Shown: piece after piece, positions 33,834 to 45,458 of the stretch | Layout of the letters: each line of letters starts with the position of its first letter | How positions within the stretch are numbered: the first letter of the stretch is position 1 | Source of the DNA: Meandrina meandrites | Taxonomy: Eukaryota > Cnidaria > Anthozoa > Scleractinia > Meandrinidae | Direction of reading: 5' to 3' | NCBI GenBank assembly: GCA_963693305.1 | Contig: OY855906.1 | Location: 16,732,161 to 16,796,160, forward strand | Length of the DNA stretch: 64,000 bases | Made by a program: the position numbers and the translations under genes | Notes under the pieces: model-generated | The model's database searches: none | What the model was told of the DNA's origin: nothing | Seen by the model: only the letters and a program-made list of their open reading frames with translations

Positions 33834-35619
33834 GGGGGGTCCTTCTTAACTACTAAGTTGTTGCTAAGGAAGGTTTCTAACCGCCATATTTTGGAAACTT
33901 GACCTGCTACGGATAAGCTTTTTTCGCAACTTTGTTCAATTGAAGAGTCCTTCAAGAGTTTCAAATCACGGCCATATTTGACAAGTGGCGTGGCCAGAAT
34001 AGAAAAAACCCTAAAACTGAAAGGGCATATGAAACTGAAAGTTAAAATTAGTGCCAATAGATAAAGATTGTCCACATGTTTAATGCTTCGTATGGGTTTT
34101 ACAAAATTTGCATTATTGTAAAAGTTATGACATAATAAACACCCGTATTTTCAGACTTTCTTCAGTAGCGCTTTTTTCTTTCTTGTAAACGGTAATCCCA
34201 TACGTAGGATTATAAAGAAGGCTATGTTATCTCCGATTCTTTAAAAAATTCAGAACTCTTCCTTTTTTCCTCCCAGTTTTAGGGATTTTAAATTCTAACG
34301 TGCGGTTTAGGACTGGCACTAGTTATGCAGGCGCAATGTCAATATTTCAAGCAGGTATTTCCTGCCAGGGTTCTCCTTTTCAGGCGGTAACCGGTAAAAT
34401 TTACCGCCTGTAGCACCACTTCTTACCGCCTAAAATCGCTTGGAATCCTAGAGAATTAAGCAAGTAAAAGAGTAAAAATAATACTTTTTTTTTGCACCAA
34501 TGCATTCGGTAAATAATAAATAAATTAAAATTAAGCCGTGCAACGATGCTTATACCTTTCGAACTTCAAAGCTAGACGCGCGATATTTTTGGCGGGCTTT
34601 CTGACAAATTCTTTCGTGGCAGATGTCATTTCTTCGCAAGCGCGCTTTTGTTGTTCACGTTCAGTTTTACAATGAAGCGGCAGAAAACGATGTTCTCCTT
34701 TCTGTCCGCTAGTGAGGGCAAGAAATGGCGAATGGAAACAGGTAAGAGTAATTTCAGGGGTAAACAAATCTCCAGTGGGCAGGCAATGAAAAATATGTTA
34801 CTTGAACTTCCTGATCAAAAGTGCCAGCTTAACAAACCTTGTATTGCTCTGTATTGCTGAATTGACCAACACTCGTGTTTGGTGAAAGAAAAGGCAGTCT
34901 CTTTCTTAAAATCTTTTTCATTCATGTCGAAAGTGTTTAAACGTTTTCAGACGACGTTTCGAGAGTAGCCTTGACAATAAAATCCTTGCACAACGTGAAC
35001 GAAATACGAATATGTGACGTTTCATTTGCGATTTGATGGAAGACCGCTGATTTTGAAGTGACGTTTCATATAAGCAGAGCGAGGTTTCCCAGAAAGTAGC
35101 TATTGGCAATTTTTCTTTGTCTTTATTATACTTGAGAGACTGACAAGAGTACTAGAGTATTGAACCACAAAATGAAACACTTATAGATTTTTAATTACTG
35201 AAGAATTTACACTTTTGTCTATGTATTCATCAAAGTAACTTTCATTCAAACTTTTATCAGGTACGTTTTCTATAAATGAGACTCCTTACGTTGAACAAGT
35301 AAGCAGCAATTATTAAAATTCGAAAACTAGTAACATCCAATGATATTACTTTGCGACGCGATGTTGACCGATATGGCACAGAAGTTCAATTTGCAGTTTG
35401 TATAACCATAGTTTAAAAAATGGCTGCAAATTCAGCAAATGTTTTACCGGTTTGGAGAGCTCCCTTACCTGTTGTGCAGAAAACTAGGGAGAACCCTGCC
35501 TGCCCCGCAAAATTTACCATTCAGCGTTACAAAACGGTCCAAAATGGCTTGCTACTAAAACTGGTCTTCAGGAATTCCCTAGCAACTTGCTCTAGATCTG
35601 TAGTTAAGAAGGACCCCCC
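33834..35619. mobile_element. TTAA element with perfect 20-bp TIRs
   Basis: GGGGGGTCCTTCTTAACTAC at 33834-33853 is matched exactly in inverted form at 35600-35619, with TTAA on both sides (33830-33833, 35620-35623). This fits piggyBac or Kolobok transposition; no transposase is present to decide. Interior similarity between arms continues weakly (GTTGCTAAGGAAGG and CCCTAGCAACTTG). A hAT-type element (34366-35498) occupies most of the interior. Confidence 0.85.
34366..35498. mobile_element. hAT-type element nested in the TTAA element
   Basis: The ends CAGGGTTCTCC and GGAGAACCCTG are perfect 11-bp inverted repeats, with CCTGC on both sides (34361-34365, 35499-35503). GGCGGTAACCGGTAAAATTTACCGCC near the left end is itself a short hairpin (positions about 34382-34410). 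At 34672 an ATG opens KRQKTMFSFLSASEGKKWRM, followed by a GTAAGA donor at 34742. This looks like the short first exon of a TTF/hAT-type transposase (inference); nothing downstream continues it. Confidence 0.75.
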
Positions 35620-35948
35620 TTAATACGAGCTTTGCCAAAAAATCCCAAGGAAGGCAGCCAACCTTTGTACACTTGAAAGTTAAGTTAATGTTCTTTTTTA
35701 GATAGAAAACCGAAAAAATTTCTGAGCATATTCAAGAAGTTATAGCGATAACAAACTTAAGTGCCCCGGAACTGGGCAACATTTTACATACTGTATGGCG
35801 TAGAAGATGCGTTGGAAAGCGATTTTTAGGCAAAACACTGGCGTTAAACTTTGCCGCGATAAAAGGATGGTTTAAAAACGGGAAAAGGGAGAACAGAGTT
35901 ACGTAGTCATAACAAGTGTCCCAACACTTTTGTCGTGAATTCTAATTT

Positions 35949-36284
35949 CTAACCTGAGATTGAGAAAGTGACGGCCATGTTCGCGATGATCGGGAAGAAT
36001 GTGTCCGCCATTTTGAATCGGACACGCTTGCAGCTTCTTCTCTGATTATCTGAAATAGAAATAATCAAAAGGTTGCAATTAAACAGCTTTCCAAAGAACA
36101 GTAACACACCAATACCGAGCAAAACAATTCCTACATTCCCTGGCACTCTGGTTTTCTGATAATAAGCTTTCCCCCCCAATACACGTACGTTTGAAGAAAC
36201 CTTCAGTTTTTTTCGCTGTCCTGAAACCACTATAGCCTGGCTCAAATCCCTTTTGAGAGGCCGAGGAACACATTTAGCTGCCAT
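35949..36284 (-). CDS. Hypothetical ORF or first exon
   Basis: A 111-codon minus-strand frame starts at ATG 36284 (MAAKCVPRPLKRDLSQAIVV). It includes a hydrophobic stretch at about residues 51-70 (VGIVLLGIGVLLFFG). A GTACGTGT donor-like site follows codon 33, so only the basic first part may be exonic. The upstream 150 bp is CG-rich with CACGTG, ACGTCAC and TGACGTCG motifs, as in a promoter. I recognise no family and no downstream exon. Confidence 0.25.
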   Translation of the reverse strand: MAAKCVPRPLKRDLSQAIVVSGQRKKLKVSSNVRVLGGKAYYQKTRVPGNVGIVLLGIGVLLFFGKLFNCNLLIISISDNQRRSCKRVRFKMADTFFPIIANMAVTFSISG

Positions 36285-36506
36285 AATCGAGTTTAAACTC
36301 TTAAATCTCCTGGTTTTCTAACGCTTTCAAAACCACATCAATCCATGTAGCACGGCCAGCACGTAATTCTTCCTATCGTCAACAGAAGGCCTCGGCGTCG
36401 AGGCTCCTACGTCACAAAGGCTATCACGTGGTTTTGTGTCATGACGTCGACGCGCAAAGGTTGCTGGTAAAAATAAATTCAGTGGAATCAAATGCAGTCA
36501 ATGATG

Positions 36507-36936
36507 CCACAGGCAGCCCAAGCTCACATTTCGACCGGTTGGTAGGTATAAATTGGTGTTGCGTAACACTAGACCGTTGAGAATATTATAAGGCTTTGTA
36601 TGGGATTTGAGTCGATTTTGGCCGTATTTATGCTTAAAATACAGTAAATATACAAAATAAACTTACTTTTGCCATTTGCTGTGTCCTTTTGCCTGTTTTG
36701 CGTCTTGAAGTGGTGTTTAGACTAAAAACACACTTCAAGACGCAAAACAGGCAAAAGGACACAGCAAATGGCAAAAGTTAATTTATTTTGTATATTTACT
36801 GTATTTTAAGCATAACAAGGGCCAAAATCGACCCAAATCCCATACAAAGCCTTATAATATTCTCAACGGTCTAGTGTTACGCAACACCAATTTATACCTA
36901 CCAACCGCTCGAAACGTGAGCTTGGGCTGCCTGTGG
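36507..36936. repeat. 430-bp near-perfect foldback element
   Basis: Two arms of about 210 bp are inverted copies around a loop of only a few bases at about 36719-36724 (GTGTTTAGACTAAAAACAC). The edges read CCACAGGCAGCCCAAGCTCA and its complement. Differences between arms are few, so the element is young or kept homogeneous. No TSD is obvious. A diverged single-arm relative is at 3769-3880. Confidence 0.85.
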
Positions 36937-37046
36937 GTAAATACGACAAATCATGACGACTTCAACACGGACAAAGTGGGGTTCGTGCCGTCCTCGGAAA
37001 CCCAGGGCTAGGGCTTCAAAGGGGACGGGAAGGGAAGGGAGAGCCA

Positions 37047-37190
37047 AAATTTTTTTGGCGACCAAAAATTGCCATGTGGCAACTAAAACGTTTGGTACCG
37101 ACATAGAAAAGTTAATTTCAGACCCTGTGAATTGGCACTTTTGTGGAAACCTTCATTAACAGATCCTTTAAGCAGTTTATGGTCGGTTTT
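37047..37190. repeat. Interspersed repeat, shorter copy of 22340-22700
   Basis: TTTTTTTGGCGACCAAAA to CAGTTTATGGTCG matches the 22.4-kb copy in order and orientation, with an internal deletion of about 120 bp. Confidence 0.7.
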
Positions 37191-37801
37191 CTGGGTTTGC
37201 GAGGATGGTTCGTTCGCTTTTTACGTCATGCCCCATTGGGAGTCTCAACTCGGGACGGGACTTATTTTTAAAACCGGTTTTTGCGTTCCAAACATTGAAA
37301 GTATTTCCAGTGGTAAGTTTCTGAGGTTACATTCAGTGCATACATGTCCTTCGAAGGCTAGTCGGAAGCCATTTTAATGCACGCATATCGAACGCAATTA
37401 GAAGAAGTTAATTCTTGGTTTTCATGTTACGTCATAAAATTCTGAAATCAAAATTCAATAGGCCTGCTAAACTTTCGATGCCACTAGGTGTAAGATGAAC
37501 TAAAAATATATCTTTTTGCAAATTTCCAGCTTGGTTGTGCCCTTCGTTTTTAAAACAGAGCATTTTGAATATTCGAGTTCTCCGCCGTATGTGAATCATA
37601 TCAAGCTGAGTGCCCTGACAAAGCTGTTTTGATTCAAAAAAGTCCTTTCCTTTCCATTTTTGCAGATTAAACATTCCCAATTTACTAAGTGCTGTTTATG
37701 TAAAAGTAGAATAGATCATGAGCCAAAAGTAGTCGCTTTTAATAGTAAAAGTTCCAGATGGTTTCTCTGACATCACGGCAGCCATGTTTGTGTCCCTCGG
37801 A

Positions 37802-38009
37802 AGGACACAAATATGGCGTCTCCATACTGAGCTTTACAAATTTGCGTGGAAAGTTTCGGCAAATAACTCGCAAACCGCGCACCGCACAGACCTGAGACTT
37901 GGACAAATTGTTTATCTATTTCTCTTCTATAATATCTGAAGCTCATAGCTTCTATCGTTGAATGGTTTCGATTTTATTTTTTTATTGCGTGACAGTGAAA
38001 ACCACTAAT
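37802..38009. repeat. Dispersed about 207-bp block, copy 2
   Basis: It matches 15341-15547 from AGGACACAAATATGGCGTCT through the GCGTGACAGTGAAAACCAC end. Confidence 0.75.
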
Positions 38010-38221
38010 TCTTGCGCCGCAAGAACAAGCAAGCGGTTGAGAGAAGTTCAAAACCTCATGTTTTTGGTGGATACCTGCAAAAACTAACGAAAATATGCAA
38101 GAAGTTGAAATCTAGCCTCTAATCGGTTCGAAGCCTCTTATCGTACATGTAGTCTCCTTCGCAGCCGTTTTTAGTGTCGTCACGCAACGCTGGGGTTCGA
38201 ATGGTAGCGAAATCGGCTAAA

Positions 38222-38551
38222 CTTCAGAATACCTGGCCACAATTACGTGACATTAATGTTCTGCTCCCGCAGTCCTGCAGTCAATAAATATTTGCATATG
38301 AAAACAAAAGAGAAACACATGAATATTCCTCGTTCTATAATCCATGAGCCGAAAACAAGCGACTGCGGGAGTGCGGGAGTGCGGGACTGCGGGAGCACTA
38401 GTTGTATACCAATGTAATATTTCTTTTTTTTTTTTTTCAACTGCGGGAGTGCGGGAGCACCAGTTCTATACCCATTCCATCATTTATCGTGACTGCGGGA
38501 CTACGGGAGCAGGAGATTAGTGTCACGCAATCGTGGCCGGGTATTCTGAAG
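38222..38551. mobile_element. Foldback MITE with GC-rich tandem interior
   Basis: Left end CTTCAGAATACCTGGCCAC and right end GTGGCCGGGTATTCTGAAG are inverted copies that continue through GTGACATTAATGTTCTGCTC and its partner, about 55 bp in total. The interior has TGCGGGAG repeats (about 38361-38398 and 38442-38517). No TSD is clear. Confidence 0.7.
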
Positions 38552-38939
38552 CCGCTCCGCGAAATCTTTCTGGCACTGAAGTTTTCTTGTCTGACGGCGA
38601 ATCTATGCAAGCGCCTGTGTGTATAAAACAATCGTCGTGATGATGTTTCACGAATCTGTTTCTCACAAATTCTTCATATAATCAAAGAACGATAAGAGGC
38701 TAAATCCTTTTTCAGCCAAAAATCGCAAAAAAGGAAATGCTGATCAAAGGAACGAGAATGCTAAATGGCAAATGAGGAAATGGCTTTGCCGCTGTTTACA
38801 TTACAGTCGCCGCTAGCTAATGTAACACCGACCAGTTGCCGATAAAAAATGTAAATGCGTGTGAAGAGTAAATACTCAAATGTTTGAATTTTCTGATGAT
38901 GCATACATGTTTAATTATTTCACGAAAATGCACATCGAA

Positions 38940-39724
38940 GGACAGCTTTAATTATGAATCAAGAATTAAAAAAGGTAACAGCTTGGCTAACAGCAAATAA
39001 GTTGTCTCTAAATATTAATAAAACAAATTTCATAATATTCAAAAGTAATAGAAAAAAGCTAAGAAACAAAGCAAATGTGATTATTAATGAACATACTATT
39101 GACCAAGTAAAGTATACAAAATTTCTGGGAATATACATTGATGAAGAACTCTCTTGGAAGTACCATATTAACCATATTGCTAGTAAAATTTCTAAGATGA
39201 CCGGCATAATGGCCAAGGCAAGACATCACTTAACCTCTAAAACATTGCTAACTTTATATCATACTATGATTTACCCCTACTTGAATTATTGTAACAACAT
39301 TTGGGGAAGTACTTATCCCACAAGACTTCTCTCCATTTTCAAGACACAGAAGAAAATTGTAAGGATTATGACCTTCTCAAATTATAATGACGATACAAGA
39401 CCTTTGTTCGAGTCCTTAAAAATACTAAACATTCATCAATTAAACACATACCTGACAGCCGTTTTCATGTATTCATATTACCACGACAAGCTTCCAGCAT
39501 TCTTTAACAACTTTTTTATTACTACTAATGCATTACACTCTCATAATACACGATCAGTGTCCCAGATACATATTGAATTTAATAGAACAAATTATGGTAA
39601 ATTTTCTATAAGATATAGGGGAGCTATTGTATGGAACAGTCTACCGAGTGAGATTAGAAACATAAATTTCTACAATCTTTTCAAAAAATCGTTAAAATTA
39701 TATGTTCAAAAAAATGATACCTAA
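38940..39724 (+). pseudogene. LINE (CR1/L2-like) reverse transcriptase C-terminus
   Basis: The open frame of 256 codons starts after the catalytic YADD. It shows KKVTAWLTANKLSLNINKT, KFLGIYIDEELSWKYHI, YPYLNYCNNIWGSTY and a C-terminal WNSLPSEIR motif, the thumb and tail of a non-LTR reverse transcriptase. The start is a 5' truncation near 38940. The 3' untranslated region runs to about 40012, includes an AT/AG microsatellite at 39752-39783 and ends in an ATTGA repeat. It is a different family from the LINE at 24986. Confidence 0.85.
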
Positions 39725-39752
39725 TAATATAATTTTATACTTGAGTATTTAC

Positions 39753-39783
<31 letters not shown>

Positions 39784-40339
39784 ATGTACAATATGTAGAT
39801 GTAAATCCCTGATCCATTCATGAGAAAGACATTGAATATCCGTCTTCTTTTAATTAGTAATTATTTAGAATAATACTGTAATTTAGTGGGGATCTTTAAA
39901 AAAGCTCAGTAGAGCTTGCTAGATCTCCTGCCGTATCTTTTATACCAAGTAGAATGTATTGTGATGTAATGCACTATTGAAGGCGAATAAAGATTGATTG
40001 AATTGATATCCGCAAAGACCACAAGAGAGTCAAAAATTCTAGTCAAAACAAACCTTGGAGGAAGCCTTCATTTGCATATTAAAATCACAACTATGTCGGC
40101 ATTTTGTTGAATGTGAACCAAAAGATCACACATTCCCTGCAAATGTTGTCATCAATTTCTTCATCTTCTGTGAAACTTTTAGTCAATCATAATAAACGTT
40201 CAGCAATTAAGAAACAAACTTTTAATTTGAGCCTTTTACGTGACTTCGCATTATTATAAGCGAAGCGCGAAGATAGACGGGCACGCTGTCACGTTCAAAT
40301 GTTTAAGGGACTACGTCACAGGGATTTCGCAGATTTTTG

Positions 40340-40425
40340 GTCTTATTACAGAGGAACCCCGTTAATACGGCCACTAACGGGCCATGAAAATTTGGCCGTA
40401 TTAACGGGGTAGGGTCAAATTTCAT
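40340..40425. repeat. Short inverted repeat of the ACCCCGTTAATACGGCC type
   Basis: ACCCCGTTAATACGGCC and GGCCGTATTAACGGGGT face each other about 30 bp apart. This resembles ends of small DNA transposons seen in many animals. No TSD was identified. Confidence 0.5.
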
Positions 40426-40663
40426 GACTGGTCTACTTCAAGTGATGTCTTGACAGATACATATCACAATTGCATTTCTAAACAGTGCCACATCAAAATG
40501 CTAACGAATCTATTGGACCTTGAGAACAATCTTTCTGTAAGAGATGCTCACAAAGAGGAGAAAAGCTCAAAGAGATCCAAAGAGCAAGAAGAAAGTCGCA
40601 AGAAAAAAGCAAGCCGTGTTAAAAACTTTTTATTTATTCTCTTTTTTACGGTGGCCCATATCT

Positions 40664-41476
40664 GCCACGGCAAAACTTACTTTTCCACGGTAAAACTTAT
40701 TTTTCCACGGCAAAACTTACTTTTCCACGGCCAAACTTACTTTTCCACGGCAAAACTTATTTTTCCACGGCAAAACTTACTTTTCCACGGCAAAACTTAC
40801 TTTTCCACGGCAAAACGTATTTTTCCACGGCAAAACTTACTTTTCCACGGCAAAACTTACTTTTCCACGGCAAAACTTACTTTTCCACGGCAAAACTTAC
40901 TTTATCACGGCAAAACTTACTTTTCCACGGCAAAACTTATTTTTCCACGGCAAAACTTACTTTTCCACGGCAAAACTTACTTTTCCACGGCAAAACTTAC
41001 TTTTCCACTGCAAAAGTTACTTTTCCACGGCAAAACTTCCTTTATCACGGCAAAACTTACTTTTCCACGGCAAAACTTATTTTTCCACGCAAAACTTACT
41101 TTTCCACGGCAAAACTTACTTTATCACGGCAAAACTTACTTTTCCACGGCAAAACTTACTTTTCCACGGCAAAACTTATTTTTCCACGCAAAACTTACTT
41201 TTCCACGGCAAAACTTACTTTATCACGGCAAAACTTACTTTTCCACGGCAAAACTTACTTTTCCACGGCAAAACTTACTTTTCCACTGCAAAACTTACTT
41301 TTCCACGGCAAAACTTACTTTATCACGGCAAAACTTACTTTATCACGGCAAAACGTACTTTTCCACGGCAAAACTTACTTTTCCACGGCAAAACTTACTT
41401 TCTCCCGGCCAAACTTACTTTTCCACGGCAAAACTTACTATTCCACGGCAAAACGTACGTTTTACACGGCAAAACT
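40664..41476 (+). repeat. 20-bp minisatellite, about 41 units
   Basis: The unit CACGGCAAAACTTACTTTTC is repeated head to tail with few substitutions (TTATC for TTTCC, ACGTAC for ACTTAC) and two 19-bp units. Because 20 is not a multiple of three, a reading frame passes through all three frames every 60 bp. No frame contains a stop, which produces a 346-codon ORF that is an artefact. Confidence 0.95.
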
Positions 41477-41501
41477 GGGACATGATGTAAACAGAATCAA
41501 G

Positions 41502-41637
41502 ATGGCGGCAGCTTATAGTGACAACGAAGACGAAGAAGAAATACTCATAAAATACTATTTTTATTGCAGGTTATGAATACAGAGATATCTTAGATTTTTT
41601 AGTAACTTACCACAATATCGAAATAAGTGAACGGACG
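41502..41637 (+). pseudogene. Integrase-type protein N-terminus, part 1 (before the hAT insertion)
   Basis: ATG at 41502 opens MAAAYSDNEDEEEILIKYYF. After a one-base frame change at about 41569 it continues GYEYRDILDFLVTYHNIEIS. This is the helix-rich region that precedes the integrase core in a multi-copy cnidarian and fish family related to Ginger/Gin-type transposons. The remainder continues at 45459. Confidence 0.55.
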
Positions 41638-44600
41638 CATAGGCGTACGGGCAATTTTTTACCAGGGGGGGCGGTGAACCATTTGCCCAAAAAATTATCG
41701 CAAGTTGCCCAAGTTTTTACGAAAAAGTCGAAAAGAAACAAGGGTCATATACGATGCTCTAACATGGGCCTACTTATGAAGTGAAAATATTCTTACAAAT
41801 GAATCTATCATATGAGCTCATAAAACACGTTAAAAGAAATAGCTGTCTCGGCCATTTCGACGGCCAAAGATATCAATGATACGATCCACGTCATTGTTGA
41901 CTACAGAGTTGGCATATGCCCTTTCAATGTTAATAAGTGCGATGAACATTACTGACACGGTGTTGCCCCATGGTGCTGCACAGGTAAGTTTTCAATCTGC
42001 GCAACGCACTGAATGATGGTCCTGCTGAACACGATGTAGCAGGTATCACTGCAAAGGATATGTGCTACATTACTTGGCTTCACACTAGAACCTAAGTAAG
42101 TTTCAAGTAAGCACTTGACTCAAGTGCACTTGAAAATCTCAAGTCGCACTTTAGAAAAGTTGGCTTCACACCTGATGGCAAAGTAGATTACTTGAGGCAT
42201 TGCCGTCATTCAACTTTCGAGGTAAAATCAGTCACACATATCACAAACACGTTTGCTCGCCAGAAAAATTATGAGGCCTTTGCAACTGAAAAGAGTTTTT
42301 TTGTAGTTTCCTATTCATTTTGACGTTACTTTTAATCCGAAGAGTTTTAACATTACAAGATATGCATAGGTACTTCGTTGTTAACGGGTACTTGGCAGTA
42401 ACGCAAAGCAGCAAGCGACGTCCTGTATTTCAGTAGAATGGTTCAACAACGCGGTTTTCGTCGGGTCTCTGTAAAATGCTGACCGGATGGCGGCGGATGG
42501 CGGATGACGGATGGAAAAATGCGGATGATAAAATGCGGATGGAAAAATGCGGATGATAAAATGCGGATGGAAAAATGCGGATGATAAAATGCGGATGGTA
42601 AAATGCGGATGAAAAGATACGGAAACTAAGAAAACTAAAAAAAAGCAATAATAAAACGATGATGAAAGGGAAATCAATTTGCGTTGTTCTCTCAAAAAGA
42701 AGACAGTCCATTTAGTCCGGGAGAAGTCCAGCATTTTTTCTTCATTTACATCGGATCCGAATAAAATGGGGAAGACTTTCATTGAAGAAGAGATACTCGT
42801 CTTTCCTTTATCATCAGCCGGTCCGTTCTAAAGGTTAGCGCGAGTGAATGAACATAAACGAACGCAACTGAGATCTATGGAGTTGTCCGATAGCGACAAT
42901 TCTGGCTTGGAACGTTTGTTTTGAAAAGAAAATGAATAAAATGAAACCGGATTGCCAAACAAATAAGCGCTAAAAATAGAATCACACGTTTTGAGCAGTA
43001 AACCCTTTCAAAGGCGGCAAGAACTTTTGCAGATAAAATGAAAAAAAGAAAAAATATTTTAGCAGAAATATCTTTTATCTCAGAAATTTGTTCGAATCGA
43101 AATTTTATGGAAGTTTTTCAAAGCTAATGTTGTTGTAATCGTATTTCATACAACCTAAACTGAACAGTCTACCAGTGAGACCGGGTTGAAGATCCTGAAT
43201 TTATTGAAACGTGTCACGGTGTGGAAATCTGCGAAAACTTTAGTCTAATACTGTAAAGAATCTGTCGCTTTCACTCTGCTGATCATCGTTATAGAATATT
43301 TTGATATTGTGGACCAGAAGTTAAGGAAATTCACTTCTGATAGTTATTTTTTTTAATGCATCCTGATTTAATGACAGTTTGGTATCTTTATCATCCTTAC
43401 GTTAGAAGTTACAAATTCTGTCGTGGTTACTTCATTTTGGCCTGTGCATTTCAAATTGTTGATTTTATTCACGTGAAAAATCTAGAAAGTAACTGAATGT
43501 TGATGCTTTTTAAATCCGGAACAGTTTTAAGACATATCACCCGATTTGAACTTACTTAGGGGACATGTTCATTATCAGAGTTATTAAGCCCCTAGCCTCA
43601 GTATCCCTCCTTGCTTTCTTCGCCTATGTTCTGGAATCGTCATCACTAAGGGAATATGCTACTTTATTTTGACAAATTTGTGGTAAATTAGAAGTTCCCG
43701 TTTAAGTTGCTTATACAAGCACATTACTTGGCTTCACACTAGAGCTTTTAAGTATGGTCTAAGTGCACTTGGAACCTACTTACTTGAACTTTTCTTAGTG
43801 ATCATGGAAACGTTCATAGTTCAAAAAAGCCGAAGTACGCCGCCAAGTATGGTCTACACCACACTTGAGAAGACACTTGACCAATAGGAAATTGGAAGCC
43901 AACTGCTTTCCACGTGAAGCGGTGTCACGATTCTGATGGACTGACAGATAGAATTTTTCTTAATTTAACTCGCCAGTGCGCTCAAAATGGATGGTTTCAG
44001 GTAATCATTAGAGTGTGAGAATTCCGCGATGGAACAGTCTTATATGTAAGTATACTTTTTAAAGAAAGGAAAGAAAAGTCGATATAAATTGTAATAAACG
44101 TATTATCCAGCATCTCTTCCAATAGATGCGAATGGGCAACTGAACCAGTCAGTGTACCCAGCAGGTCATTTTTTTGGAGCTCAACAACTTCAACAAGCAC
44201 AACTTGAAGCAGCGAATGTTCCAAACAACCCATGTACGAGTCAGGAACGTTGGACGAGTCACAGGGAAATGCAATTTCCATAGCGGATCCATGTCTCGGT
44301 TGGCTAAAAGTACTCTAAACCAATTTTGCGGACGAGGCCAAGCCCAAGCCCTACGGCGATTTCTTTGACGAAAACGGGTCTCTGTAAAATGCTGACCGGA
44401 TGGCGGCGGATGGCGGATGGCGGATGGCGGATGACGGATGGAAAAATGCGGATGATAAAATGCCCGGGGATGGAAAAATGCAGATACTATTAAAATGAAA
44501 AAATCAAAAATAAATCAAGGAGAATAGTTAAATCAGATTTCGATTATCACAGCAAGATAATACACGGTTGTTTCTTCTGGACCTCTTCTGATGGCTGGCG

Positions 44601-45458
44601 GTTAAAATATTTGCGGCAAGAATGAATGCTCTTTTTGGCGCCAATACGCGCTGTGGTTATGTCTGACTATTGTTCTATGTTAATTGCTATTGGAGATAGC
44701 CAGAACAAATTTATCTTACCACTTTGCCCGACTCAAAAGAGAAGTCAACGGACCGGCAAATCAAAAGGTTATTGAATTAAGCATGTTCGAGTAAGTCATT
44801 TTGTTGCCCATATATTGTCTAAAAACTGCTCTCGAGGTAAGTTAAGCCTTCACTGAGTGGCTCCGGAGCTATAACATCATTGAAGGTAAGGCTTACCTCG
44901 GCAATAGCTGGAAGACATTGGTCATGGCTATGACTAAAATACTGCTCTCGCAAGTTTATAGCATATATTTGACTCAAAAACTAAAAAGAATCTCTAAATA
45001 ATGAATGAAAATTGATAAGTATGTACTAATTTAGTCCCCATTGGGATAACGCCTGTCCTCTAATATGGCCGAGAGAAATTAGCATGATTACCCGGCCTTC
45101 CTAAGGGGAGGAGGCAAGGCTATCCTTCGCTCCTCCTTTTTCCCCCGTCCTCTAAGATCATTCAGGCTGGAGGAGTCTGTGATGTCGTGCGCAACCCACC
45201 CCCGTACTAACCAGAATCTCATCACGTGCTGGGCAACCACTGTCTCGTGTGAATTTAACTGGCTTTTTAGTTTACCACGCCGACTTCAGGTTAAAATAGA
45301 AAATATCTATATCTTCAAAAAACAAAAACATGGAAACTTCTTTTAAAACTGGCTTTGCCCAAATTTCTTTTGCTGCCCAAAAAATCTGAGTTGCCCAAAA
45401 TTTGGGGGGGGGGGGGGGGGCTGCAGCCCCCCCAGCCCCCCCGGCCCGTACGCCTATG
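41638..45458. mobile_element. 3.8-kb hAT-like non-autonomous element, 8-bp TSD
   Basis: The ends CATAGGCGTACGGGC and GCCCGTACGCCTATG are perfect 15-bp inverted repeats. AACGGACG flanks both sides (41630-41637, 45459-45466), the 8-bp duplication typical of hAT. Poly-G/poly-C tracts and repeated TTGCCCAA motifs lie near both ends. The interior has two related patches of GGATGGCGGATGACGG repeats (42463-42615 and 44377-44480), each preceded by GTCTCTGTAAAATGCTGACC, and paired CTTGGCTTCACACTAGA stretches at about 42072 and 43732. No transposase is recognised. Confidence 0.8.
42480..42615 (+). repeat. 28-bp tandem repeat
   Basis: AAAATGCGGATGGAAAAATG with GCGGATGAT alternates about four times. A shorter relative is at 44395-44480. 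The long minus-strand ORFs here are repeat artefacts. Confidence 0.8.

Noticed and set aside
35949..36284. Confident protein gene
   Set aside because: Only one ORF with a promoter-like upstream region; no domain, no second exon and an internal donor-like site, so it is kept as low-confidence only.
40664..41476. CRISPR-like or telomeric array
   Set aside because: The 20-bp units abut with no spacers, and the unit is unlike a telomere repeat.
40450..41490. 346-codon ORF as a repeat protein
   Set aside because: It is produced by a 20-bp tandem array that cycles through all frames. There is no start context, domain or splice evidence.
43997..44281. 94-codon minus-strand ORF in the 3.8-kb element
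   Set aside because: No transposase motif or zinc finger is visible, and length alone is not enough.
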